A stretch of DNA of 5,514 nt from Paucimonas sp. (GTDB taxonomy: Bacteria; Pseudomonadota; Gammaproteobacteria; Burkholderiales; Burkholderiaceae_D), in assembly GCA_029266815.1 (NCBI GenBank), contig JAQSWC010000153.1:1-5514 (forward strand). Direction: 5' to 3'. Below, piece by piece: positions 1-5,514 of the stretch. The translations under genes were made by a program, and so were the position numbers. Positions within the stretch are counted from its first letter, which is position 1. Each line of letters begins with the position of its first letter. Below the pieces are notes generated by a model, which was given only the letters and a program-made list of their open reading frames with translations, made no database searches and had not been told where the DNA came from.

Positions 1-1123
1 TCAGCGCTGCCATTGCCATCAATAGAAAGAACAGGCTTGGCGCCACCGCAGTAGCAAACGGCGGCCATGATTTCAGCAAGCCGACATTCGAGAACAAACC
101 GTTCAGCAGGACGAAACTCACGCCGATCATGATGCCAATGAAGATCTTCAGGCTGACTCCACCTGAGCGCACGTGCAGATAGGCGAAAGGCAAAGCCAAT
201 GCCATCATCACCAGCACGGCAAACGGATAGATCAGCTTCTTCCAGTAGGCGATTTCGTAGCGCTCGGTGTGCTGCTTGTTCTCCGCCAGATGCTTGGTAT
301 AGGCCGCAAGGTTGCTGGCGGACATGCGCTCAGGATCGACAAAAAGCACGGCAAGAATCTCCGGCGTGATTTCAGATACCAGCTCCGATGACGCCATTTT
401 TTTCAGCGCTATCGGCGCCTCCGCTGCGCTTTCGATGTTTACTCCCAGCATCACGCCACCGAAACGGGTATCCGATACCTCGGTAAGCTGCCACACGTTT
501 TTTCCCTGGTATCGTGCGGTCTCGGCGACGATCATCCCGGTCAGCCGGAAATCAGTGTCGAACTCATAAATCCTCACCTTGACCAGGTCGCCGTCCGGCT
601 TGACCTCCAGGACATTCAGGAAGCGCGAGCCGATAGTCTTGCCTGATATCCCATTTTCCTTGATGACATCCTTGGCCCACAGGCCCGAACGGAAACCTTC
701 GGACACTGAAGCACCCCTGGCGCGCAGCTTGATTCGCTCTCCCAAGTCTGAAGTGAAAGGCGCGATGAATTCGCCGAGCAGGAACGTCACGACCACCAGT
801 ACCAGCCCGATTTTCGCCATGGCTTTCGCAGCCTGCCAGGTCGACATGCTGGACACCCGCATGATGGTGAACTCCGAGCGCGCCGCGAATTGCGCGAGCG
901 TCCAGATCGTGCCTATCAGTGCGGCGACAGGCAGCAGTACATAGACATGGTCGGGAATACGCAGGAGCAGGTAAATGAATGCGTGCTGGATGCGGTAACC
1001 GCCACCTACGTCCTTGAGTTCTTCCACCAGATCGAAAAAGGCGAACAGGGCCAGGAAGGCCGCCAACACGAAAAAGATTGAACGGGCGATCTCCGCGTTG
1101 AAATAGCGCTGCAATACCCTCAT
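1..1123 (-). CDS. lptG: LPS export ABC transporter permease LptG (3' end just outside window)
   Basis: Inner-membrane permease that pairs with LptF and the ATPase dimer LptB2 to extract lipopolysaccharide from the inner membrane and pass it to LptC and LptA. Reading leftward from ATG 1123-1121 gives 374 open codons with no stop before the window edge. Hydrophobic segments lie near residues 13-35, 58-78, 101-123, 298-317, 324-346 and 355-374, with a soluble beta-rich periplasmic domain at about 135-260 between the third and fourth: the six-helix plus jellyroll plan of the LptF/LptG family. Family landmarks are AQFAARSEFTIMRVSSMS (77-94) and GLWAKD (147-152). E. coli LptG is 360 residues and ends a few residues after the last helix, so probably only about 4-10 residues are missing here. 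The start overlaps the lptF stop as ATGA, and an AGGAA Shine-Dalgarno lies five bases upstream, so translation is probably coupled to lptF. Residue 31 is Asp, discussed in the findings. Confidence 0.95.
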   Translation of the reverse strand, partial: MRVLQRYFNAEIARSIFFVLAAFLALFAFFDLVEELKDVGGGYRIQHAFIYLLLRIPDHVYVLLPVAALIGTIWTLAQFAARSEFTIMRVSSMSTWQAAKAMAKIGLVLVVVTFLLGEFIAPFTSDLGERIKLRARGASVSEGFRSGLWAKDVIKENGISGKTIGSRFLNVLEVKPDGDLVKVRIYEFDTDFRLTGMIVAETARYQGKNVWQLTEVSDTRFGGVMLGVNIESAAEAPIALKKMASSELVSEITPEILAVLFVDPERMSASNLAAYTKHLAENKQHTERYEIAYWKKLIYPFAVLVMMALALPFAYLHVRSGGVSLKIFIGIMIGVSFVLLNGLFSNVGLLKSWPPFATAVAPSLFFLLMAMAAL

Positions 1124-2259
1124 GCTTTTCCTGCCTTCCTCCGTGCGGCGCGCGTCGTGCGCAACGATGCAAGCAAGACGGCCGGATGATAAGGGCTGTT
1201 CACTTTCAAGCGCCACAGGAACAGGAACACCGCTGTCAGAAGGGCCAACAGATGTATCGGCCACAGACCGACCCAGAACGACAACCGCCCTTGCGCAACC
1301 AGTGATTCGAAAACCGCGGTCATGTTGTTGTAAGCGACAACTAGCAGCAGCGCAATGATGAGATTAGCGGAACGGCCGCCGCGAGGATTGGCGAAAGCGA
1401 GTGGTACAGCCAGAACAACCAGGAATAGGGCCATCAGTGGAAGTGATATGCGCCAAAGCAGTTCACTCAAATTGCGCTGGGTCGGATCGGCCAGGAGCTC
1501 GGACGTACGCAGGGCACTCGCGGATCTTCCGGTGCCGGCTTCCATCGATTGACGCGACACCAGCACGCTGTAGCGCTCGAATTCCATCATTTCGAAATCA
1601 AGCCGGTTGGGTATGCCGTCATAACGACGGCCTTTTTCCATTACGAGAAACTTGTCGCCATTCGGCTTGAGTTCCACCAAGCCTTCCTTGGCGACCACAA
1701 CGGTAGTCCGCCCTTCGGGATTCACCGAATTGACGAACACGTTTCTTACACGAGTCGCATCGCCGGACATGGCTTCCACGAAAAAAACGCGGTTCGATGA
1801 AGCCGACTCCTGGAATTTTCCGGGCGTCACGCGAGATACATCTTCGCGCTTCTGGAAACGTTCGCGGAATTCGATGCTTTCGCGCTGCGCCCACGGCGCG
1901 ACGACGAAGCTCAATGCGGCGACCATGGCGATCAGGGGAGCAGCGAACGACAGCACGGGCTTCAACCACTGGAGAAGACTGACGCCCGATGCGAACCAGA
2001 CCACCATTTCAGAATCCTGGTAGCTGCGCGTCACCACCAGCAGGGATGATACGAAACCGGTAACGATCAGAATGACCGGCAGCAGCTTGATCGCTTCAAA
2101 TCCCACTAGTTCGATCACATCCTGCGTTGCCACCCGCCCGGATGCTGCTTGCCCCAGGATTTTGATGACCATGAGTGTGATCACAATGGTCAGGAGCGTA
2201 GTGAGCACAGCACCTGCAGTGCTGTTGAGTTCGCGTCTCAGCGCGCGCTGGAAAATCAT
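1120..2259 (-). CDS. lptF: LPS export ABC transporter permease LptF
   Basis: Partner permease of LptG in the LptB2FG lipopolysaccharide extractor of the inner membrane. The protein is 379 residues; the E. coli protein is 366. Hydrophobic segments lie near residues 12-36, 53-76, 100-123, 269-290, 299-318 and 328-349, and a periplasmic beta-rich domain at about 130-255 separates the third and fourth, as expected for this family. Recognisable stretches are SLLVVTRSYQDSEMVVWFASG (72-92, the cytoplasmic coupling region that should face LptB) and LPLMALFLVVLAVPLAFANPR (273-293). The N-terminus MIFQRALRREL is typical of betaproteobacterial LptF, so I keep the ATG at 2259-2257 although no clear Shine-Dalgarno precedes it. 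About 30 residues follow the last helix and form a strongly basic tail (RTTRAARRKAGKA) that is cytoplasmic by the topology. It is the first gene of the lptF-lptG operon, and its TGA overlaps the lptG ATG. Confidence 0.96.
   Translation of the reverse strand: MIFQRALRRELNSTAGAVLTTLLTIVITLMVIKILGQAASGRVATQDVIELVGFEAIKLLPVILIVTGFVSSLLVVTRSYQDSEMVVWFASGVSLLQWLKPVLSFAAPLIAMVAALSFVVAPWAQRESIEFRERFQKREDVSRVTPGKFQESASSNRVFFVEAMSGDATRVRNVFVNSVNPEGRTTVVVAKEGLVELKPNGDKFLVMEKGRRYDGIPNRLDFEMMEFERYSVLVSRQSMEAGTGRSASALRTSELLADPTQRNLSELLWRISLPLMALFLVVLAVPLAFANPRGGRSANLIIALLLVVAYNNMTAVFESLVAQGRLSFWVGLWPIHLLALLTAVFLFLWRLKVNSPYHPAVLLASLRTTRAARRKAGKA
1128..1132 (-). promoter_or_regulatory. Ribosome binding site of lptG
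   Basis: The minus strand reads AGGAAAAGCATG into the lptG start, which puts an AGGAA Shine-Dalgarno five bases before the ATG, inside the 3' end of lptF. It supports ATG 1123-1121 as the start, so lptG can be initiated directly as well as by coupling to lptF termination. Confidence 0.6.
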
Positions 2260-2296
2260 CGGTCAGAAATCTGCGTCAACATGAATGGCGGGGACG

Positions 2297-2302
2297 ATTC
2301 TA
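2297..2302 (-). promoter_or_regulatory. Possible -10 element of the lptF-lptG promoter
   Basis: On the minus strand these bases read TAGAAT, one mismatch from TATAAT, and they overlap the pepA -10 candidate by two bases. Transcription would start near 2290 and give a leader of about 30 nucleotides before lptF. No convincing TTGACA lies 16-18 bases upstream (CGCACA, CCGCAC and CCCGCA are what is there). Position and spacing to the gene are reasonable, but the evidence is weak. Confidence 0.3.
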
Positions 2303-2306
2303 TAAT
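2301..2306 (+). promoter_or_regulatory. Probable -10 element of the pepA-xth promoter
   Basis: A perfect sigma-70 TATAAT hexamer sits in the divergent gap, about 126 bases before the pepA start codon. Transcription would begin around 2312-2314, giving a leader of roughly 120 nucleotides. The -35 region is poor: AACATG with a 17-base spacer or TCAACA with a 19-base spacer, and there is no TGn extension. The promoter would therefore be weak or activator-dependent. No start site can be proven from sequence alone. Confidence 0.5.
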
Positions 2307-2363
2307 GTCGAAATGGAATGTGCGGGCAGCAAGATTGTTGATGCGCACGACAGACTGCATTTC

Positions 2364-2378
2364 AAACAGAGGCTGTTT
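2364..2378 (+). repeat. Small inverted repeat in the putative pepA leader
   Basis: AAACAG and CTGTTT pair perfectly around a three-base AGG loop. A further four-base pairing, CTGC at 2355-2358 with GCAG at 2385-2388, could enclose it. The hairpin lies about 55 bases before the pepA start and has no downstream T-tract, so it is not a terminator. It could be an mRNA leader stem or chance. Confidence 0.25.
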
Positions 2379-2422
2379 CACGGGGCAGGACAATCCGAAA
2401 CGCCCGCAGAACGCTTCTCCAC

Positions 2423-2430
2423 GGAGAGAG
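2423..2430 (+). promoter_or_regulatory. Ribosome binding site that sets the pepA start
   Basis: GGAGAGAG contains a GGAG core six bases before ATG 2433-2435. This strong site, together with the match of the protein to the usual family length from this Met, decides against the in-frame ATG at 2313, which would add 40 residues. Confidence 0.8.
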
Positions 2431-2432
2431 TG

Positions 2433-3944
2433 ATGGACTTTAGCATAAAAACATTTGACGGAAAAAACGCTCTGCCCACGGCGAAAACAGGGTGCATTGC
2501 AATCGGCGTATTCGAAGGCAAGAAACTGTCCGCATCGGCGCGATCGCTGGATGTGAAAGGGGCAATCACTGCCGCGCTGAATTCCGGCGACATTTCGGGC
2601 AAGCCGGGCAGCACCTTGCTCATGCGTGCGGTGCCGGGCGTAGCGTCGGAGCGCATTCTGCTGGTGGGTCTGGGCAAGGAGGATAGCACCGGCGCGCGGG
2701 ATTTCGTTTCGGCCACCCAGGCAACGGCGCGCGCGCTATCCACAATAGGTTCCAACGATGCGGTTCTCGCCCTGCCGTTCGATAGGGTGAAGGAACGCGA
2801 TCTTGAATGGGCAGTGAACGCGGCAGTTCTGGCAAGCCGGGAAGTTGCCTACCGTTTCGACGATCTCAAGAGTACGCAGGATACTCCCCAAACCGGCGTC
2901 AAGAAACTAGCTTTTGCGGTTTCGGAAACGTCGCTCGCAAGCGCGAAGCTGGCCTTGGCACAGGCACAGGCTATTGCGAACGGCATCGAATTGACGAAGA
3001 ACCTCGGCAATCTGCCGGGCAATATCTGTACGCCGACTTATCTTGCCAACACGGCGAAGAAACTGGCGCGAGACTTCAAGCTCGGCGTTGAAGTGCTGGA
3101 CCGCAAGCAGATCCAGGCGCTCAAGATGGGCAGCTTCCTCTCGGTGACGAACGGCACCGAAGAGCCGCCGAAGTTCATCGTTCTGAAGTACAACGGCGGC
3201 AAGGCAAAGGAAGCGCCGATCGTCTTGGTAGGCAAAGGCATCACCTTCGATTCCGGCGGCATCTCGATCAAGCCCAGCGCCAGCATGGACGAGATGAAGT
3301 ACGACATGTGTGGTGCCGCTTCCGTGCTCGGCACCTTCCGTGCCGTTGCAGAAATGAAGCTGAAGATCAACCTCGTCGCTGTCATCCCTTCTTGCGAAAA
3401 CATGCCGAGCGGTCGCGCAACCAAGCCGGGCGATGTGGTCACCTCGATGTCAGGTCAGACCATCGAGATACTGAACACCGATGCCGAAGGCCGGCTGATC
3501 CTGTGTGACGCCCTTACCTATGCCGAACGTTTCAAGCCCGCCCTGGTGATCGACGTCGCCACGCTCACCGGCGCCATCATCACCTCGCTGGGCCACCATA
3601 ACTCGGGCCTCTTCACCCGCCATGACGATGCACACGACGCCCTCGCCGAGGAAATTCTTGCGGCCGGCAAGGAAACCGGCGACACCGTCTGGCGCATGCC
3701 GATCGAAGACGCTTATCAGGAACAGTTGAAATCCAACTTTGCCGACATGGCCAATATCGGCGGGCCGCCGGGCGGCAGCATTACCGCCGCCTGCTTCCTG
3801 GAACGCTACACGCGCAAGTACACCTGGGCGCATATCGATATCGCCGGCACGGCATGGAAAGGCGGCGCGGCGAAGGGAGCCTCCGGCCGTCCGGTTCCCC
3901 TGCTCACCCGTTTCCTGATCAAGCGCGCCAAGCAGACTGCATGA
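2433..3944 (+). CDS. pepA: Leucyl aminopeptidase PepA (M17 family)
   Basis: Cytosolic, hexameric two-metal aminopeptidase that removes N-terminal residues, preferring Leu, and helps recycle peptides. From the chosen Met the protein is 503 residues, the same length as E. coli PepA. The N-terminal domain (about 1-170) is the less conserved macro-type domain; the catalytic domain follows. Metal and catalytic residues are all present: Lys268 and Asp273 in VGKGITFDSGG, Lys280, Asp291 in MKYDMCGAA, and Asp350, Glu352 and Arg354 in the M17 signature NTDAEGRL (348-355). The enzyme should therefore be active. In E. coli PepA also binds DNA, in Xer recombination at cer and in carAB repression; whether this one does cannot be told from the sequence. 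It is divergent from lptF, as in E. coli. The next gene, xth, overlaps its TGA by ATGA, so the two are probably cotranscribed and translationally coupled. Confidence 0.97.
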   Translation: MDFSIKTFDGKNALPTAKTGCIAIGVFEGKKLSASARSLDVKGAITAALNSGDISGKPGSTLLMRAVPGVASERILLVGLGKEDSTGARDFVSATQATARALSTIGSNDAVLALPFDRVKERDLEWAVNAAVLASREVAYRFDDLKSTQDTPQTGVKKLAFAVSETSLASAKLALAQAQAIANGIELTKNLGNLPGNICTPTYLANTAKKLARDFKLGVEVLDRKQIQALKMGSFLSVTNGTEEPPKFIVLKYNGGKAKEAPIVLVGKGITFDSGGISIKPSASMDEMKYDMCGAASVLGTFRAVAEMKLKINLVAVIPSCENMPSGRATKPGDVVTSMSGQTIEILNTDAEGRLILCDALTYAERFKPALVIDVATLTGAIITSLGHHNSGLFTRHDDAHDALAEEILAAGKETGDTVWRMPIEDAYQEQLKSNFADMANIGGPPGGSITAACFLERYTRKYTWAHIDIAGTAWKGGAAKGASGRPVPLLTRFLIKRAKQTA

Positions 3945-4705
3945 AGCTCGTCACCTGGAACGTCAATTCGCTGAAGGTGCGCCTGCCGCATGTTCTGCAG
4001 TGGCTGTCGGCCAATCCGGTCGACGTGCTCTGCCTGCAGGAGACCAAGCTGACCGACGACAAATTTCCGGTGGCCGAGATAGAGGCCGCCGGTTATCGCG
4101 TCTGCTTTACCGGCCAGAAAACCTATAACGGCGTCGCCATCCTCTCCCGGCACGAGATGAACGAGGTGGTGAAGAACATTCCGAGTTTCGAGGACGAGCA
4201 GCAGCGCGTGATAGCCGCCACCATCAACGGCGTGCGCGTGGTGTGTGTCTATATTCCGAACGGCCAGGCAGTAGGCTCGGACAAGTATGAATACAAGCTG
4301 CGCTGGCTGGATGGCTTGCACGACTGGCTGGCAGGCCAGTGCAGGATTTATCCGAAACTGGCGCTGCTGGGAGATTACAACATCGCGCCGGACGATCGCG
4401 ACGTGCATGACCCTGTCGCCTGGCAGGGTTCGGTGCTCGTTTCCGACGCGGAACGCGCCGCATTCAGACGTCTTACCGCGCTCGGTTTGAAGGATGCCTT
4501 CCGATTGTTCGACCAGCCCGAGAAGATCTTCAGTTGGTGGGACTATCGCCAGATGGCCTTCCGCCGCAACATGGGCCTGCGTATCGACCACATCCTGTTG
4601 TCGGAACCCTTGGCCGTCTCATGCACTGGGTGCATGATCGACAAGGCACCGCGGAAGCTGGAGCAGCCTTCGGATCACACACCGGTTGTCGCGACGATTT
4701 TCTAA
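3941..4705 (+). CDS. xth: Exodeoxyribonuclease III family DNA repair nuclease
   Basis: Mg-dependent exonuclease/endonuclease/phosphatase-fold enzyme of the ExoIII/AP-endonuclease family, acting in base excision repair on AP sites and blocked 3' ends. The protein is 254 residues; E. coli XthA is 268. All catalytic motifs are visible: Asn7 (TWNVNS), Glu34 (LQETK), Tyr104 (VCVYIPNG), Asp145 and Asn147 (GDYNIAP), Asp216 (GLRIDH) and the terminal Asp245-His246 (PSDHTPV). The N-terminal motif and the GQKTYNGVAI stretch (58-67) resemble the Neisseria NExo type more than E. coli XthA, so the balance between AP-endonuclease and 3'-phosphodiesterase activity is uncertain. The start is the ATG overlapping the pepA stop; no Shine-Dalgarno is evident, which fits translational coupling. 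The frame is open further upstream but only inside pepA. The TAA overlaps the glmM stop on the other strand. Confidence 0.93.
   Translation: MKLVTWNVNSLKVRLPHVLQWLSANPVDVLCLQETKLTDDKFPVAEIEAAGYRVCFTGQKTYNGVAILSRHEMNEVVKNIPSFEDEQQRVIAATINGVRVVCVYIPNGQAVGSDKYEYKLRWLDGLHDWLAGQCRIYPKLALLGDYNIAPDDRDVHDPVAWQGSVLVSDAERAAFRRLTALGLKDAFRLFDQPEKIFSWWDYRQMAFRRNMGLRIDHILLSEPLAVSCTGCMIDKAPRKLEQPSDHTPVVATIF
4619..4637. repeat. Perfect 8-base inverted repeat inside the 3' part of xth
   Basis: TCATGCAC and GTGCATGA pair perfectly around a TGG loop, 66 bases before the xth stop and about 65 bases beyond the glmM stop. Neither strand has a T-tract after the stem, so it does not look like an intrinsic terminator. 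It lies in codons for a VSCTGCMI segment. One such hairpin in a window of this size could well be chance. Confidence 0.3.
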
Positions 4706-5514
4706 CTCACCTTTTCTGCGATACGCTTTGCCATGGTCTCAGCCAGCTCAGCGTTCTCGGCTTCCACCATCACGCGAATCAGGGGCTCGGTGCCCGACGG
4801 ACGAATCAGCACTCGGCCTCGATCGCCCAGTTCCTTTTCCGCCTTTTCTTTTTCAGCCACCATTGCCGGATTCTTCTTCCAGTCGAAACCGGCAGGCACC
4901 TTTACATTGATCAGCGTTTGCGGATAGAGCGGGATGGTTTCGGTGAATTGAGCAAGAGTCTTGCCGTTGCGCTGCAGTGCGGACAGCACCTGCAAAGCTG
5001 AAATGATGCCGTCGCCCGTGGTGTGCTTATCCAGGCAAAGCAGGTGGCCCGAGCCCTCTCCTCCGAGCACCCAGCCACGCTCCATCAACGTCTCGAGCAC
5101 GTAGCGGTCGCCGACCTTCGCGCGCTCGAACGGAATGCCCTGCTTTCTGAGGGCGACTTCAACCGCCATATTCGTCATTAGCGTGCCTGCCACGCCTTGT
5201 ACCTGGCCGTTCGCCAGGCGGTCGCTGACGATCACATACAAGAGCTCGTCGCCGTTGTAGAGGCGGCCATCGCCATCCGTCATGAGCACGCGGTCGGCGT
5301 CACCATCCAGCGCAATGCCGAAATCGGCTCGATGCTCCTGCACCGCCTTGACCAGGGCAGCGGGCGCGGTGGCGCCCACCTTGTCGTTGATGTTCAAGCC
5401 ATTCGGCTGCGTGCCTATCGCGATTACTTCCGCGCCCAGCTCGTGAAAAACGTCGGGCGCGACATGGTAGGCGGCGCCGTGCGCGCAATCGACCACCAGC
5501 TTCAGGCCACGCAG
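4702..5514 (-). CDS. glmM: Phosphoglucosamine mutase GlmM (C-terminal part)
   Basis: Cytosolic enzyme that interconverts glucosamine-6-phosphate and glucosamine-1-phosphate, the step that commits hexosamine to UDP-GlcNAc for peptidoglycan and lipid A. The visible 270 codons correspond to roughly residue 172 to the end of the 445-residue E. coli protein, so the N-terminal third with the phosphorylated active-site serine lies outside the window. Present are the start of domain 2 (LKLVVDCAHGAAYHVAP), the metal-binding loop DGDADR (5290-5307), the sugar-binding GGEGSGH (5044-5064) and the phosphate-binding RPSGTEPLIR (4774-4803). GEGSGH and the C-terminal sequence fit GlmM rather than a general phosphomannomutase. 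The reading frame continues to the window edge, so the GTG at 5496 is an internal Val, not a start. The TAG stop overlaps the xth stop tail to tail. In many proteobacteria glmM follows ftsH and folP; that would lie to the right and cannot be seen. Confidence 0.95.
   Translation of the reverse strand: MRGLKLVVDCAHGAAYHVAPDVFHELGAEVIAIGTQPNGLNINDKVGATAPAALVKAVQEHRADFGIALDGDADRVLMTDGDGRLYNGDELLYVIVSDRLANGQVQGVAGTLMTNMAVEVALRKQGIPFERAKVGDRYVLETLMERGWVLGGEGSGHLLCLDKHTTGDGIISALQVLSALQRNGKTLAQFTETIPLYPQTLINVKVPAGFDWKKNPAMVAEKEKAEKELGDRGRVLIRPSGTEPLIRVMVEAENAELAETMAKRIAEKVS

Larger units (their letters stand above)
2260..2432. other. Divergent intergenic region between lptF and pepA
   Basis: These 173 bases are the only non-coding stretch in the window and must carry the start signals of both operons unless promoters lie inside genes. 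They contain a consensus TATAAT at 2301-2306, an overlapping minus-strand TAGAAT at 2302-2297, a small hairpin at 2364-2378 and the pepA Shine-Dalgarno at 2423-2430. The frame of pepA is open back to an ATG at 2313, but nothing in that 40-codon stretch resembles the N-terminus of the PepA family. I see no separate small gene and no recognisable riboswitch. Confidence 0.8.

Noticed and set aside
1..3. Apparent TGA that might end lptG at the window edge
   Set aside because: The lptG codons occupy 2-4, 5-7 and so on, so this TGA is out of frame; the gene continues past the window.
564..1172. 202-codon open frame on the minus strand
   Set aside because: It is a same-strand, shifted-frame reading across the lptF/lptG junction. 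The true lptG frame is open throughout and has clear transmembrane and family motifs.
2251..2279. Minus-strand promoter with TTGACG as -35 at 2279-2274
   Set aside because: The -10 would be ATTTTC at 2256-2251, inside the lptF start codons, so it could not transcribe the start of lptF; the -10 also fits poorly.
2313..2315. ATG as the main pepA start
   Set aside because: It lacks a ribosome binding site and adds 40 residues unlike PepA; the ATG at 2433 has GGAG at good spacing and gives exactly the family length.
3806..4591. 261-codon open frame on the minus strand
   Set aside because: It lies antisense to the 3' end of pepA and most of xth, both of which have complete catalytic motifs. Its composition looks like a reverse-frame reading of GC-rich codons and it has no recognisable domain.
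4619..4637. Intrinsic terminator for glmM or xth
   Set aside because: The stem is perfect but no run of T follows on either strand, and it lies well inside the xth coding sequence.
4534..5001. 155-codon open frame on the plus strand
   Set aside because: It straddles the end of xth and runs antisense to glmM; both overlapping frames are well-supported genes and this one matches nothing I know.
5494..5496. GTG as the glmM start codon
   Set aside because: The frame continues to the window edge with LRGLKL before this codon, a normal interior GlmM stretch. The GTG encodes an internal Val.

Overview
The window looks like a piece of chromosome from a Gram-negative bacterium, most likely a betaproteobacterium. 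The LPS-export permease pair implies an outer membrane carrying LPS. The LptF N-terminus, the GlmM sequence and the Neisseria-like style of the exonuclease all read as betaproteobacterial. This placement is inferred from remembered family sequences, not from a search. Base composition is moderately GC-rich and even across the window, and I see no sign of recent transfer, mobile DNA, CRISPR, tRNA or rRNA.

Layout: two leftward genes, lptF (1120-2259) and lptG (1-1123, last few codons outside the window), form a tightly coupled operon with a 4-base ATGA overlap. A 173-base divergent intergenic region (2260-2432) separates them from two rightward genes, pepA (2433-3944) and an exonuclease III family gene, xth (3941-4705), which also overlap by ATGA. 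On the right, glmM (4702-5514, leftward, N-terminal third outside the window) runs tail to tail into xth, and the two stop codons overlap on opposite strands. The window is almost fully coding; the only non-coding stretch is the lptF/pepA divergent region.

Function: LptF and LptG form the membrane part of the LptB2FG transporter that extracts LPS from the inner membrane. PepA is a cytosolic M17 leucyl aminopeptidase which in E. coli also binds DNA. Xth is a 3'-end-cleaning or AP-site repair nuclease. GlmM makes glucosamine-1-phosphate, which feeds UDP-GlcNAc and hence both peptidoglycan and lipid A. The lptF/pepA divergent pairing is the same as in E. coli, but xth sits where holC follows pepA in E. 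coli.

I found no previously undescribed system; this is conserved housekeeping DNA. The points most worth checking are an Asp at LptG position 31 (a residue tied to aminoarabinose-dependent LPS export in Burkholderia), a nearly symmetric -10 element that may serve both divergent operons, the Neisseria NExo-like character of the Xth protein, and the extreme compaction of all three gene junctions.
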